Both the position numbers and the translations under genes were made by a program. A DNA stretch of 20,138 bases from Microbacteriaceae bacterium (GTDB lineage Bacteria > Actinomycetota > Actinomycetes > Actinomycetales > Microbacteriaceae): positions 1-20,138 of the forward strand of contig JAAZFP010000265.1 of assembly GCA_012511645.1 (NCBI GenBank), read 5' to 3'. This document shows, piece by piece, positions 1-7,563 of the stretch (position 1 is the stretch's first letter; the number at the start of each line of letters is the position of its first letter). The notes beneath the pieces are model-generated. The model saw only the letters and a list, made by a program, of their open reading frames with translations. It had not been told where the DNA came from and did no database searches.

Positions 1-1537
1 CCATTGCAATCTGTGCCACCATGGTCTGCACCCGATCGGCGAGCAACGCCTGCTGGGTCTCTGGATCGCGCACGCCCTCTACCGAGCGAGCGACCTTGCC
101 AAGGTCTGCGATGCTCTGGCCCATCTGACGCAGACCGAACCGAGCCGCACCCTCACCAATCTGACCGGCAACCACCTTGGCTATGGCAGCGACATCGCCA
201 TCTTTGAACTGCTCGGCGTATTCGGTGAGCAAACGCTTACCAACGAGCTGTAGCAACACATTGTTATCGCCTTCAAAAGTGACGTAGATATCGAGGTCAG
301 CGCGCCATCCCGTGAGGCGGTTCTTCGCGATGAATCCCGCACCGCCCGTCGCTTCGCGCGCTTCTTGCAGCGTGTCGAGCGCTGCCCACGTTGACAGTGG
401 CTTCAGCGCCGCAGCGAGGGTTTCGAGATCCTCACGGTTTTCATCGGTGTCATTCGCGCCCGAGAACACCTCATCAAAGGTTTCGAGTAGCTTGTGATCT
501 GCGAACTGCATCGCATAGGTTTCGGCGAGGCGTGGCAGCAAACGACGCTGGTAGTGACCGTAGTCGAGCAGCACGACTTCCTTGCCGTCAGCTCCCGAAA
601 ACTGACGGCGCTCAGAGCCATAGCGCAGCGCAATCGCAAGCGCGCCCTTCATGGCATTGACCGCGGCACCATCGAGCGAGACGCGGCCCTGCACGAGCGT
701 GCCGATCATGGTGAAGAATCGACGGCCCGGGCTCTCGATGTGTGATGAGTAGGTGCCGTCTGCTGCAACATCACCGTAACGGTTCAACAGGTTTGTGCGA
801 GGGATGCGCACATTGGTGAAGTGCAGGCGACCGTTGTCGATGCCGTTCAAGCCCCCCTTGACGCCATCATCCTCGCTGCCGATGCCCGGCATCATCTGCC
901 CGTCTGGGGTGCGAATGGGCACCATGAAGGCGTGCACCCCGTGGTTCACTCCATTCGTGATGAGCTGCGCAAACACCACCGCAGCTTGACCGTGCAAGGC
1001 CGCGTTGCCGAGAAATTCTTTCCAGGCACCCTTGAACGGCGTGTGAATCACGAACTCTTCGGTCTCGGGGTCATAGGTGGCAGTCGTGCCAACCGAGGCG
1101 ACGTCTGATCCGTGACCAATCTCGGTCATGGCGAACGCGCCCGGAAGCTTGAGGCTCATCACGTCTGGTAGCCAGGTGTTGTGGTGGTGCTCAGTTCCGA
1201 GATGCAAGATGGCCGCCCCGAACAGACCCCACTGCACACCACTCTTGATCTGCATCGAGGGGTCGGCAAACACAAGCTCCTGGAACCCAGCAATATTGCC
1301 GCCGTGATTATCGCTGCCCCCGAGGTGCTTCGGGAACGCGCGCTGAATCGCGCCCGCCTCAACGAGCAGGCCGAGCTGCTCAAGCACGCGCTCGCGGTGC
1401 TCGTCCATTGACTGCCCCGGGATGGTCTGCAGCCGTGGATCAGATGCCAATGCTCGCCCCGCGAGGCGCTCCTCTTTCCACTTGCCATAGAGCGCGTCTG
1501 CGACAGCGGCAACCTCAATACGAGGGGTGGTGCTCAT
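1..1537 (-). CDS. Acyl-CoA oxidase (acyl-CoA dehydrogenase superfamily), C-terminus cut by window edge
   Basis: This gene is open from its ATG at 1537 to the left edge (512 codons plus one base), so the stop and the C-terminal end are missing. Acyl-CoA oxidases use FAD to form trans-2-enoyl-CoA and pass electrons to oxygen, giving H2O2, as the first step of beta-oxidation. Seen directly: the flavin-domain motif TEIGHGSDVASVGTTATYD (about residues 140-158) and the C-terminal motif TFEGDNNVLLQLVGKRLL. Both are typical of the oxidase branch, whose proteins run about 630-700 residues, so roughly 120-190 residues are missing. The start is fixed by AAGGAG at 1543-1548, six bases before the ATG. It lies downstream of murB on the same strand, probably with its own promoter. 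Oxidase is more likely than a simple dehydrogenase because of length and motif type; substrate chain length cannot be read. Confidence 0.88.
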   Translation of the reverse strand, partial: MSTTPRIEVAAVADALYGKWKEERLAGRALASDPRLQTIPGQSMDEHRERVLEQLGLLVEAGAIQRAFPKHLGGSDNHGGNIAGFQELVFADPSMQIKSGVQWGLFGAAILHLGTEHHHNTWLPDVMSLKLPGAFAMTEIGHGSDVASVGTTATYDPETEEFVIHTPFKGAWKEFLGNAALHGQAAVVFAQLITNGVNHGVHAFMVPIRTPDGQMMPGIGSEDDGVKGGLNGIDNGRLHFTNVRIPRTNLLNRYGDVAADGTYSSHIESPGRRFFTMIGTLVQGRVSLDGAAVNAMKGALAIALRYGSERRQFSGADGKEVVLLDYGHYQRRLLPRLAETYAMQFADHKLLETFDEVFSGANDTDENREDLETLAAALKPLSTWAALDTLQEAREATGGAGFIAKNRLTGWRADLDIYVTFEGDNNVLLQLVGKRLLTEYAEQFKDGDVAAIAKVVAGQIGEGAARFGLRQMGQSIADLGKVARSVEGVRDPETQQALLADRVQTMVAQIAM

Positions 1538-1597
1538 TGCAACTCCTTGTGCGGCGGCGAGCGGCGGCGGATGCCGGTCTCTGCGGTGGCCAAAATT

Positions 1598-2914
1598 TCA
1601 CTGCCTCAACGCTATGGGGCGATTCTGTGCGCGACAAGCACGCGGCTCACAGTACACAACGCAGGCCGCCGCTCCTGCCCTCCCGCATTGTGCACACTCT
1701 CTAAGTTTGCTCTGTTGAGAATAGAGATGTTCACCAGCAGCGGATGAGATTCTTCCGTGAGCCTCAGGTCTAATTTCGAGACCGTAGACCCTTGGCTCTG
1801 GCACCAGGATCACCCCGAACTCCTGCTGCACCCGCTGCACGACGAAGCGGGCGAGTTCGGCCACATCGGCGGCGGAAGCGCCCCCGCGGTTGGTGATGGC
1901 GAGGGTGTGTTTCGAGGAGATCGCCGCGCCCGACCCCGGTAGCCGGAACCCGCGGGTGATGCCAGAGTGCTCGATCAGCCAGGCGGCAGACAGTTTCACC
2001 GTGCGTGGAGAAGCTTTTCTCGGCTGCGGCAACGCCGCACCTCTCTGCAGGTCTTCCAGCGCGATGACTGTGGGTGGCGTCTCACCCTCATCAACGACAT
2101 AGCGGGGAGCGTCCGTGGGCAGCGTGCGCGCGAACGACTCAGTCACGATGGGGTTTGTGAAGAACGACCCTGCGCTCCATGAGTCATGATCGGCCTCATC
2201 GAGCACCATTGCCTTCGATCGGCGCAGCGCCAGCACCGTGTCGCGCAGTTCACGAAGGGGAACGCGATCGCCGAGCTGCGCACCAAGGCGCTCGGCCAAC
2301 TGACCGTAACGCACCGGGGATGATAGGCCGCCCGCATCAGCGTCGAGCACCACATCGATCGAGAGCACCACCCCTTCGCGACCCTGCTTGAGCACTGAAC
2401 TGCGATAGCTGAGCTCGAGCTCGGCTGCGCCGAGGCGCACCACCTCGTGGGTGTCTGCATCAAGGAATTCAATGGAGTGCAGCACATCAGCGAGCTCGGC
2501 TCCGTATGCGCCAATGTTTTGCATTGGCGCGGCACCCGCCAGGCCGGGAATTCCCGAGAGCGCTTCAAGACCGGCCCATCCTCGCTCCACCGTGAACGCG
2601 ACCAGATGATCCCAGTGATGCCCAGCCTGTACCCGCAGTCGAACCCTGCCATCGCTTCGAGCTTCGGAAACGAGCTCGATGCCCGTATTGCGCGCGAGCA
2701 GCACCGTGCCCGGAAACCCCTCATCGCTCACAATCGTGTTCGAGCCGCCACCGAGCAGCAGCCAGGGATCGTCGAGCCGCCACAGATCCAGGGCGTGCAG
2801 CACGAGCGACTCTCGGCTGTCTGCGGTGATGACCCGTTCTGCCGGGCCACCCACGCGCATCGTTGTCAGCTGCGCAAGAGTGGGCTCTGCGAGCGCCCCG
2901 GAGGTGCCAGTCAC
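1598..2914 (-). CDS. murB: UDP-N-acetylmuramate dehydrogenase MurB, with odd C-terminal tail
   Basis: MurB reduces UDP-GlcNAc-enolpyruvate to UDP-MurNAc with NADPH and FAD in the cytoplasm, the second committed step of peptidoglycan precursor synthesis. Visible motifs: TTMRVGGPAE near the N-terminus, LLGGGSNTIVSDEG (FAD binding), GLEALSGIPGLAGAAPMQNIGAYG, SYRSSV, SAGSFFTNPI with the proton-donor serine, and LVPEPRVYG with the active-site glutamate near residue 373. The start is GTG at 2914, overlapping the upstream dehydratase stop in GTGA, so translation is probably coupled. MurB proteins usually end a few residues after the VPEP motif, but this frame continues about 55 residues more. That tail holds five cysteines while the enzyme body has none, and its DNA is visibly AT-richer. 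A lost stop or frameshift near 1766 is likely, since a TGA is present there one frame over. The enzyme core appears intact. Confidence 0.95.
   Translation of the reverse strand: MTGTSGALAEPTLAQLTTMRVGGPAERVITADSRESLVLHALDLWRLDDPWLLLGGGSNTIVSDEGFPGTVLLARNTGIELVSEARSDGRVRLRVQAGHHWDHLVAFTVERGWAGLEALSGIPGLAGAAPMQNIGAYGAELADVLHSIEFLDADTHEVVRLGAAELELSYRSSVLKQGREGVVLSIDVVLDADAGGLSSPVRYGQLAERLGAQLGDRVPLRELRDTVLALRRSKAMVLDEADHDSWSAGSFFTNPIVTESFARTLPTDAPRYVVDEGETPPTVIALEDLQRGAALPQPRKASPRTVKLSAAWLIEHSGITRGFRLPGSGAAISSKHTLAITNRGGASAADVAELARFVVQRVQQEFGVILVPEPRVYGLEIRPEAHGRISSAAGEHLYSQQSKLRECAQCGRAGAAACVVYCEPRACRAQNRPIALRQ
1609..1637 (-). promoter_or_regulatory. Possible promoter of the acyl-CoA oxidase gene
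   Basis: On the minus strand TTGTCG (1632-1637) is followed after 17 bases by TAGCGT (1609-1614), a fair sigma-70-type pair. It would start transcription near 1602 and give a leader of about 65 nt containing the AAGGAG ribosome site. The boxes lie inside the last codons of the extended murB frame, supporting the idea that this part of murB was once non-coding. Inference from sequence only. Confidence 0.35.
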
Positions 2915-3357
2915 GCGAACGCCACCACCAGTTTGCTCTTGCCGAGCACGGTTTGATCATCGCTCGTGACCTTGAGATCAATCGCCACAGTGCGAGCCTC
3001 GGCATCGAGTGCACTCACCGTCGCGGTGATGCTCACCTCGGCTCCGGTTTCTGGGTCGACCACAATTGGCCTGGTAAAGCGCACCTGCATGTCACGCACG
3101 AAGCCTGCGCTCCCGAGCCAATCGGTCACGGGGGCGGCCGCCGCACCCATGGTGAGCATTCCGTGAGCGAGCACGCCGGGTAGCCCAACCGACGCTGCGA
3201 CGTCATCCCGGTAGTGGATCGGGTTGAAGTCGAGTGACGCACCGGCATAGCGCACGAGGCTGTCGCGCGTAAATGCCAGCTGACGCTCAGCGACCACATC
3301 GCCCACGCTGAGCGTGTCGAAGACGGGTGAAATCTGCGTTGTGGTCTCGCTCATCAC
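2911..3357 (-). CDS. MaoC-fold (3R)-hydroxyacyl dehydratase, HadB-like
   Basis: A 148-residue single hot-dog-fold dehydratase. The motif DFNPIHYRDDVAASVGLPG, followed by LAHGMLTMG, is the R-hydratase signature with catalytic Asp and His of the MaoC family. In mycobacteria HadA and HadB form heterodimers that dehydrate 3-hydroxyacyl-ACP in fatty-acid elongation. The neighbouring HadA-like gene, the 4-base overlaps on both sides and the following murB match the dehydratase-dehydratase-murB order known across actinobacteria. The start is either GTG at 3357 (GTGA overlap) or the adjacent ATG at 3354 (TGATG overlap). This is the subunit carrying the catalytic motif. Whether it serves a FAS-II cycle or another acyl-thioester pathway here is not shown. 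Confidence 0.88.
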   Translation of the reverse strand: MMSETTTQISPVFDTLSVGDVVAERQLAFTRDSLVRYAGASLDFNPIHYRDDVAASVGLPGVLAHGMLTMGAAAAPVTDWLGSAGFVRDMQVRFTRPIVVDPETGAEVSITATVSALDAEARTVAIDLKVTSDDQTVLGKSKLVVAFA

Positions 3358-3809
3358 TGTGCTCCCTCTGCTGCGGCGCGAACGACAAGAGTCGAGACGG
3401 CCGTCACGACGTGCGCACCGCTCGCGTCGGAGATCTCGGTCGACGAGGTCACCATGCTGTTACCTCCGAGCTGTTTGACGCTGGTCACCGTCATGGTGCC
3501 GGTCAGCTCATCGCCCGCAACAATCGGGCGCGAGTATGCGAAGCTCTGATCACCGTGCACCACCCGCGAGAAATCAACTTCGGCCTCGCCATCGTCAAGC
3601 AACTGCTTGAGTGTTGCGTCTTGCACCACGATCGCAAACGTCGGCGGAGCAATCACATCGGCGTACCCGGCTGCACGCGCAGCGATCACATCGTGGTGCA
3701 CCGCGGCCTCACTCGACACCGCGCGAGCGAACTCGCGAATCTTTTCACGCCCGACCAAATACGAAGCGGTCGGCGGGTAGACCTTACCTTGAATTGCTGC
3801 GTTGACCAT
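3354..3809 (-). CDS. FAS1-like / MaoC N-terminal domain dehydratase, HadA-like (UPF0336 type)
   Basis: A 151-residue protein of the UPF0336/HadA family. It opens with the typical IQGKVYPPTASYLVGREKIREFA segment and contains APPTFAIVVQDATLKQLL and HGDQSFAYSRPIVAGD. It lacks the DxNPxH hydratase motif, as expected for the substrate-binding, non-catalytic partner. It probably pairs with the next gene (HadB-like) to make a heterodimeric 3-hydroxyacyl dehydratase in the cytosol. It is the first gene of a three-gene coupled string ending in murB. The ATG at 3809 has no Shine-Dalgarno sequence but has TAGACT seven bases upstream, so a leaderless transcript is likely. The name rests on family resemblance and context. 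Confidence 0.88.
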   Translation of the reverse strand: MVNAAIQGKVYPPTASYLVGREKIREFARAVSSEAAVHHDVIAARAAGYADVIAPPTFAIVVQDATLKQLLDDGEAEVDFSRVVHGDQSFAYSRPIVAGDELTGTMTVTSVKQLGGNSMVTSSTEISDASGAHVVTAVSTLVVRAAAEGAQ

Positions 3810-3816
3810 GCGGCCA

Positions 3817-3822
3817 AGTCTA
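3817..3822 (-). promoter_or_regulatory. -10 box TAGACT of the hadA-hadB-murB string (leaderless type)
   Basis: On the minus strand TAGACT is followed by 7 bases and then the ATG at 3809, placing the transcription start at or one base before the start codon. No Shine-Dalgarno and no convincing -35 box are present. The same hexamer stands before the quinone reductase gene at 9435-9440. Confidence 0.55.
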
Positions 3823-3882
3823 GAGGTTGGCGCGGATCGGGACCGAACGAACCCCTCCCCACGCTGCCTCGTTCATGGTGTG

Positions 3883-4479
3883 CTACTTACCCCGCAGCAG
3901 CCCACCCAGCAGGTCACCGAGACCGCCGCCCGATCCATTGTCTGAACCGCCGCCAAGCAGGCCCCCGAGCAGATCGCCCAAGCCGCCTGAGCTGGTATTC
4001 GAGCCGCCACCGAGCAGACCGCCCAGCAGGTCACCGATGCCACCACCCGACGATGAGTTCTCAGTCTGCGATGAGCCGCCGCCCATCTGCTTTGCCAGGA
4101 ATGCCATCACGATCGGCGCAAGCACTGGCAATAGGTTCTGAATGATATCGCCGAGACCGCCGTCGTTCTTACCAGCGAGCGCGTGCGCCACCTCACCCTG
4201 CTTATCGCCGAGCACGTGATTGACGATCTTCTTCCCGTCTTCGGTGTCGACGGCCTTGAGCGTGGCTACGTTGGCGCCTTCGTGCTTTTTCAGCGCAGCA
4301 GTGAGGTTGTTGGCCCCCTGCTCACTCGAGGCGTTGACCGCCATGCCACCGAGCAGACCAGGCAGTGCCTGCTGCACGGCCTGCGTTGCGGTAGCTTCAT
4401 CGATGCCAAACTGTTTGGCGATATCGGCAATCGGCACCTGCTGAAGCAGATCATTGAGGTTGACGTTCTGTGCGGACAT
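3883..4479 (-). CDS. DUF937 family protein with glycine/leucine-rich C-terminal repeats
   Basis: A 198-residue protein of the DUF937 (YidB-related) family, of unknown biochemical role. Residues 1-120 are predicted helical and hold the family pattern: VPIADIAKQFGIDEATATQAV, then LPGLLGGMAVN, and an EDGKKIVNHVLGDKQGEVAHAL segment. Residues 105-135 (DIIQNLLPVLAPIVMAFLAKQMGG) are hydrophobic. The last 50 or so residues are three near-copies of GLGDLLGGLLGGGS with a period of about 19-20 residues, joined by Ser/Asn/Gly linkers. Such low-complexity tails are common in the family. No signal peptide is seen. The start ATG at 4479 is supported by GAGG five bases upstream. It stands 73 bases before the dehydratase operon on the same strand but is probably transcribed separately. 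I cannot assign a function. Confidence 0.85.
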   Translation of the reverse strand: MSAQNVNLNDLLQQVPIADIAKQFGIDEATATQAVQQALPGLLGGMAVNASSEQGANNLTAALKKHEGANVATLKAVDTEDGKKIVNHVLGDKQGEVAHALAGKNDGGLGDIIQNLLPVLAPIVMAFLAKQMGGGSSQTENSSSGGGIGDLLGGLLGGGSNTSSGGLGDLLGGLLGGGSDNGSGGGLGDLLGGLLRGK

Positions 4480-4514
4480 GAGGCCCTCGTTTCTCGGTGC
4501 TGCACGGCGCAGCG

Positions 4515-4520
4515 AATCTA
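4515..4520 (-). promoter_or_regulatory. Possible -10 box of the DUF937 gene
   Basis: TAGATT on the minus strand (TANNNT type) would start transcription near 4508, giving a leader of about 28 nt that includes the GAGG ribosome site. No good -35 is seen 16-18 bases upstream, so the call is weak. Confidence 0.3.
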
Positions 4521-4624
4521 CTGTCAGAACGAAGCCGCATCACGCTCGACACGCCCGCCTGCACTGCTCAGCCTAACCGTTCCAGGCAGTCAGCGGCATC
4601 CCTGTGTATTGCGCCCAGACCCCT

Positions 4625-4647
4625 GCGCCTGACTCGCGAACAGGCGC
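4625..4647. repeat. Inverted repeat, 7-bp arms, in divergent spacer
   Basis: GCGCCTG (4625-4631) and CAGGCGC (4641-4647) are perfect inverted copies around a 9-base loop. The repeat lies between the divergent DUF937 and biotin carboxylase genes, upstream of the predicted start of the latter. It could be an operator or a hairpin in a DUF937 leader if transcription began further upstream. No T-tract follows on either strand. Confidence 0.5.
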
Positions 4648-4657
4648 ACCCGCACCC

Positions 4658-4677
4658 CCGATGCATGTGTGCATCGG
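4658..4677. repeat. Inverted repeat CCGATGCA-TGTG-TGCATCGG
   Basis: Perfect 8-bp arms separated by four bases, 20 bp in all, only 10 bases from the previous inverted repeat. In duplex DNA this is a good candidate dimer-binding operator; as RNA it would be a tight hairpin. It lies about 60 bp upstream of the predicted -10 box of the biotin carboxylase gene. Confidence 0.55.
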
Positions 4678-4698
4678 CAACGATTCCGGTGAACCTTT

Positions 4699-4714
4699 GT
4701 TGAATATATCCAAC
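4699..4714. promoter_or_regulatory. AT-rich imperfect palindrome overlapping the -35 region of the carboxylase promoter
   Basis: GTTGAATATATCCAAC pairs at 7 of 8 positions about its centre and is an AT-rich island in GC-rich surroundings. It ends 20 bases before the TAGGCT box, so it covers the expected -35 zone. A bound regulator would block or recruit polymerase. No known consensus is recognised. Confidence 0.4.
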
Positions 4715-4734
4715 GTGAGAGGGGGCGGCTGGAA

Positions 4735-4740
4735 TAGGCT
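4735..4740 (+). promoter_or_regulatory. -10 box TAGGCT of the biotin carboxylase gene (leaderless type)
   Basis: TAGGCT is followed by seven bases and the ATG at 4748. The start codon has no Shine-Dalgarno sequence at normal spacing; the GAGAGGGGG run at 4716-4724 is too far away. This fits a leaderless transcript. Confidence 0.5.
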
Positions 4741-4747
4741 GTAACTC

Positions 4748-6517
4748 ATGTCGCGTATCCGCAAAGTGCTCGTCGCCAATCGCGGCGAGATCGCAGTTCG
4801 TATTATTAGGGCCGCCGCCGATAGCGGCATTGCTTCGGTCGCGGTCTACGCAGACCAAGACCGAGACGCAATGCACGCCCGGTTGGCAGATGAAGCCTAT
4901 GCGCTCGGTGGTACCACCAGCGCAGAGACCTACCTGGTCATTGAGAAGCTGCTCGCTGTCGCCCGTCGCTCGGGCGCCGATGCGGTGCACCCCGGCTACG
5001 GCTTTCTCGCTGAGAATGCCGACTTTGCGCGGGCGGTGATCGATGCGGGCCTCGTGTGGATCGGCCCCAGCCCCGAGGCGATCGAGCGGCTCGGTGACAA
5101 GGTCAGCGCGCGTCACGTCGCCGAAAAGGTGGGAGCACCGCTCGCTCCCGGCACGAGCGACCCGGCCGCAAACGCCGACGAGGTACTTGCATTCGCAGAC
5201 GAGGTCGGCTTGCCCATCGCCATCAAGGCGGCGTTCGGCGGCGGCGGGCGCGGGCTCAAGGTTGCCTACGACCGCGATGAGGTCGCGGAGCTCTTCGAAT
5301 CTGCGACGCGCGAGGCAGTTGCCGCGTTCGGGCGAGGTGAGTGCTTTGTCGAGAAATACCTTGAGAAGCCACGACACGTCGAGACCCAGTGTCTCGCCGA
5401 TCAGCATGGCAACGTCGTCGTGATCTCAACGCGAGATTGTTCATTGCAGCGCAGACACCAGAAACTGGTCGAAGAGGCTCCAGCTCCGTTCTTAACCGAT
5501 GAGCAGAACGCCGAGCTCTACCGCGCGTCGAAAGCGATCTTGAAAGAGGTCGGCTATGTCGGGGCAGGCACCTGTGAGTTTTTGGTAGCGCGCGACGGCA
5601 CGGTCTCATTTCTCGAGGTGAACACTCGACTGCAGGTCGAGCTCCCGGTCAGCGAAGAGATCACCGGCATCGACCTCGTGCGTGAGCAGTTCCGCATCGC
5701 CGAGGGCGGGGTCATTGATTACGACGACCCGAAGTCGCACGGGCACTCCTTCGAGTTCCGCATCAACTGCGAAGATCCTGGCAACGGTTTCTTGCCCTCA
5801 CCGGGTCCCGTCACCCTGTTCAAGGCCGCGTGTGGGCCCGGTGTGCGGGTCGATACTGGAGTCATCACCGGCGATGCCGTCTCGGGCGCCTTTGATTCGA
5901 TGCTCGGCAAGGTCATTATCACGGGAGCAAGCCGAGAAGAGGCGCTGCAGCGCGCTCGGCGCGCACTCGACGAGTTTGAGGTGCAGGGCCTGCCAACCGT
6001 GCTGCCCTTTCACCGCAAAATCGTGCGTGACCCAGCATTCACTGCAGAGCAGGGCGCCTTCGGTGTCTACACGATGTGGATCGAGAATGAGTTCGAGAAC
6101 GACATCGCCGCGTGGGAGGGTGAGGTTGCGCTCAGCGCCGACGAGTCGAAACGACAGACGGTCACGGTCGAGGTCTCGGGTCGCCGCGTCGAAGTGACGA
6201 TGCCATCAAACCTCATTCCGCTTGGTGATCAAGACGTGACTCGTGGGCCAGCGCCGAAACGCAAGAAGCCAGCAGGGGTGCAGGGCTCCGGTGGCGATGC
6301 AATCTCGGCCCCGATGCAGGCAACCGTGGTGAAGGTCGCGGTGACTGAAGGGCAGCGTGTCGGGGCTGGAGAGCAGCTCGTGGTGCTTGAGGCAATGAAG
6401 ATGGAACAGGCCATTGCAGCGCCGCACGATGGTGTTGTGGAGCAGGTTGATGCTCCGGTCGGACAGACAGTGCCATCGGGCCACCTACTCATGCGCGTGG
6501 TCGCCGACGAAGCGTAA
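4748..6517 (+). CDS. Acetyl-/propionyl-CoA carboxylase alpha subunit (biotin carboxylase + biotin carboxyl carrier protein)
   Basis: A 589-residue fused subunit of the actinobacterial AccA3/AccBC type. It carboxylates its own biotin with ATP and bicarbonate, then hands CO2 to a separate carboxyltransferase beta subunit (not in this window) to make malonyl- or methylmalonyl-CoA for lipid synthesis. Domains: biotin carboxylase N-domain (2-110, VLVANRGEIAVRI, HPGYGFLAEN), ATP-grasp (115-315, KAAFGGGGRGLKV, STRDCSLQRRHQK, EVNTRLQVE), C-domain (335-440, FEFRINCEDP), a linker, and the biotinyl domain (520-589) with the biotin-lysine motif EAMKMEQ. An oddity: the normally invariant VEHPV reads VELPV, with leucine 299 encoded by CTC at 5642-5644 instead of CAC. 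All other catalytic motifs look intact. Length and domain order are normal for the family. Confidence 0.95.
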   Translation: MSRIRKVLVANRGEIAVRIIRAAADSGIASVAVYADQDRDAMHARLADEAYALGGTTSAETYLVIEKLLAVARRSGADAVHPGYGFLAENADFARAVIDAGLVWIGPSPEAIERLGDKVSARHVAEKVGAPLAPGTSDPAANADEVLAFADEVGLPIAIKAAFGGGGRGLKVAYDRDEVAELFESATREAVAAFGRGECFVEKYLEKPRHVETQCLADQHGNVVVISTRDCSLQRRHQKLVEEAPAPFLTDEQNAELYRASKAILKEVGYVGAGTCEFLVARDGTVSFLEVNTRLQVELPVSEEITGIDLVREQFRIAEGGVIDYDDPKSHGHSFEFRINCEDPGNGFLPSPGPVTLFKAACGPGVRVDTGVITGDAVSGAFDSMLGKVIITGASREEALQRARRALDEFEVQGLPTVLPFHRKIVRDPAFTAEQGAFGVYTMWIENEFENDIAAWEGEVALSADESKRQTVTVEVSGRRVEVTMPSNLIPLGDQDVTRGPAPKRKKPAGVQGSGGDAISAPMQATVVKVAVTEGQRVGAGEQLVVLEAMKMEQAIAAPHDGVVEQVDAPVGQTVPSGHLLMRVVADEA

Positions 6518-6576
6518 GGTGCACCTCGTCAGGTTGAGCGCGGAATAGTTTTCGTGCGGTTCGGGTTGCAACGCAT

Positions 6577-7563
6577 ATGACCCCTATGCCACTTTCTCTG
6601 CTTGACCTTGCGAGCGTTGAGGCAGATGGGAACGTCAGCGCCGCGCTGCAGCACTCGGTGTCGCTTGCGCAGACCGCCGAGACGTCTGGTTATCAGCGGG
6701 TGTGGTACGCCGAGCATCACAACATGTCGGCGATTGCGTCAAGCGCCACATCAGTACTGCTCGCCCACATCGCTGCCCACACCTCAACCATTCGCCTGGG
6801 GGCGGGCGGCATCATGCTGCCGAATCACTCTCCGCTCGTGATTGCCGAACAGTTTGGCACCCTCGCTGAGCTGCATCCGGGGCGCATCGATTTGGGGCTT
6901 GGTCGCGCGCCGGGCAGCGATATGGCCACCTTTCGCGCGCTGCGTCGCGAGATGTCCGCGAGCGACGCGTTTCCGAGTGACGTCTTAGAGCTGCAGCGGT
7001 TGCTCAGCGATGAGCTCCCTCGCACCGCAGTGAATGCGTACCCGGGGCGCGGCACGAATGTGCCCCTGTTCATTCTCGGATCGAGCATGTTCGGGTCAAG
7101 CCTCGCAGCGCAGCTCGGACTCCCCTACTCGTTTGCCTCGCACTTCGCGCCGGATCTGCTCACTCAGGCAGTCGGTCACTACCGCTCGACGTATCAGCCG
7201 AGCGAGCGACACCCCGAGCCGTATGTGATCGCTGCCGTGAACGTGGTGGCTGCTGAAACTGACGACGAGGCCGAAGCGCTGTTTGCTCGTGCAGAGTTCG
7301 AACGGGTTCGACGATTTTTGTCGAGGGGCCGTGAGCGCGAGCTCACCGAGGCCGAGGCTGCAACCATCTTTGAGAGCCCCGCAGCACTGCAGATCCGCGA
7401 TATGCTGCGCTACACCGCGCTCGGCTCACCAGAGCGCGTGCGCGAGCAACTCGCGGCGTTCGCTGAGCACGCGCAGGCCGACGAGCTGATCACCGTGCAC
7501 CCGGCGCCGACCCGTGAAGAACAGCTCGCCTCAGTGCGGCTCGCGGCGCCCACGCACGACTGA
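6577..7563 (+). CDS. Luciferase-like monooxygenase family oxidoreductase (MsnO8-type)
   Basis: A 328-residue TIM-barrel flavin-dependent oxidoreductase of the bacterial luciferase superfamily, in the branch annotated as MsnO8-family LLM oxidoreductases. It begins PLSLLDLASV and holds ETSGYQRVWYAEHHNM, STIRLGAGGIMLPNHSPLVIAEQF and HPGRIDLGLGRAPGSD, all standard for the family, which uses reduced FMN or F420. Substrate and true activity are unknown; many members are house-keeping proteins of unclear role. It lies 59 bases after the carboxylase gene on the same strand and could be co-transcribed. No good ribosome site precedes the ATG at 6577; Met4 (6586) is an alternative start, also without one. 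Confidence 0.85.
   Translation: MTPMPLSLLDLASVEADGNVSAALQHSVSLAQTAETSGYQRVWYAEHHNMSAIASSATSVLLAHIAAHTSTIRLGAGGIMLPNHSPLVIAEQFGTLAELHPGRIDLGLGRAPGSDMATFRALRREMSASDAFPSDVLELQRLLSDELPRTAVNAYPGRGTNVPLFILGSSMFGSSLAAQLGLPYSFASHFAPDLLTQAVGHYRSTYQPSERHPEPYVIAAVNVVAAETDDEAEALFARAEFERVRRFLSRGRERELTEAEAATIFESPAALQIRDMLRYTALGSPERVREQLAAFAEHAQADELITVHPAPTREEQLASVRLAAPTHD

Noticed and set aside
3327..4145. 272-codon plus-strand open frame across the HadA-like and DUF937 genes
   Set aside because: Low-complexity Arg/Pro/His-rich translation, antisense to two well-supported genes, no ribosome site.
4568..5407. 279-codon minus-strand open frame antisense to the biotin carboxylase
   Set aside because: It lies on the opposite strand of an obvious gene, has no recognisable motif and is explained by GC-rich third positions of the real gene.
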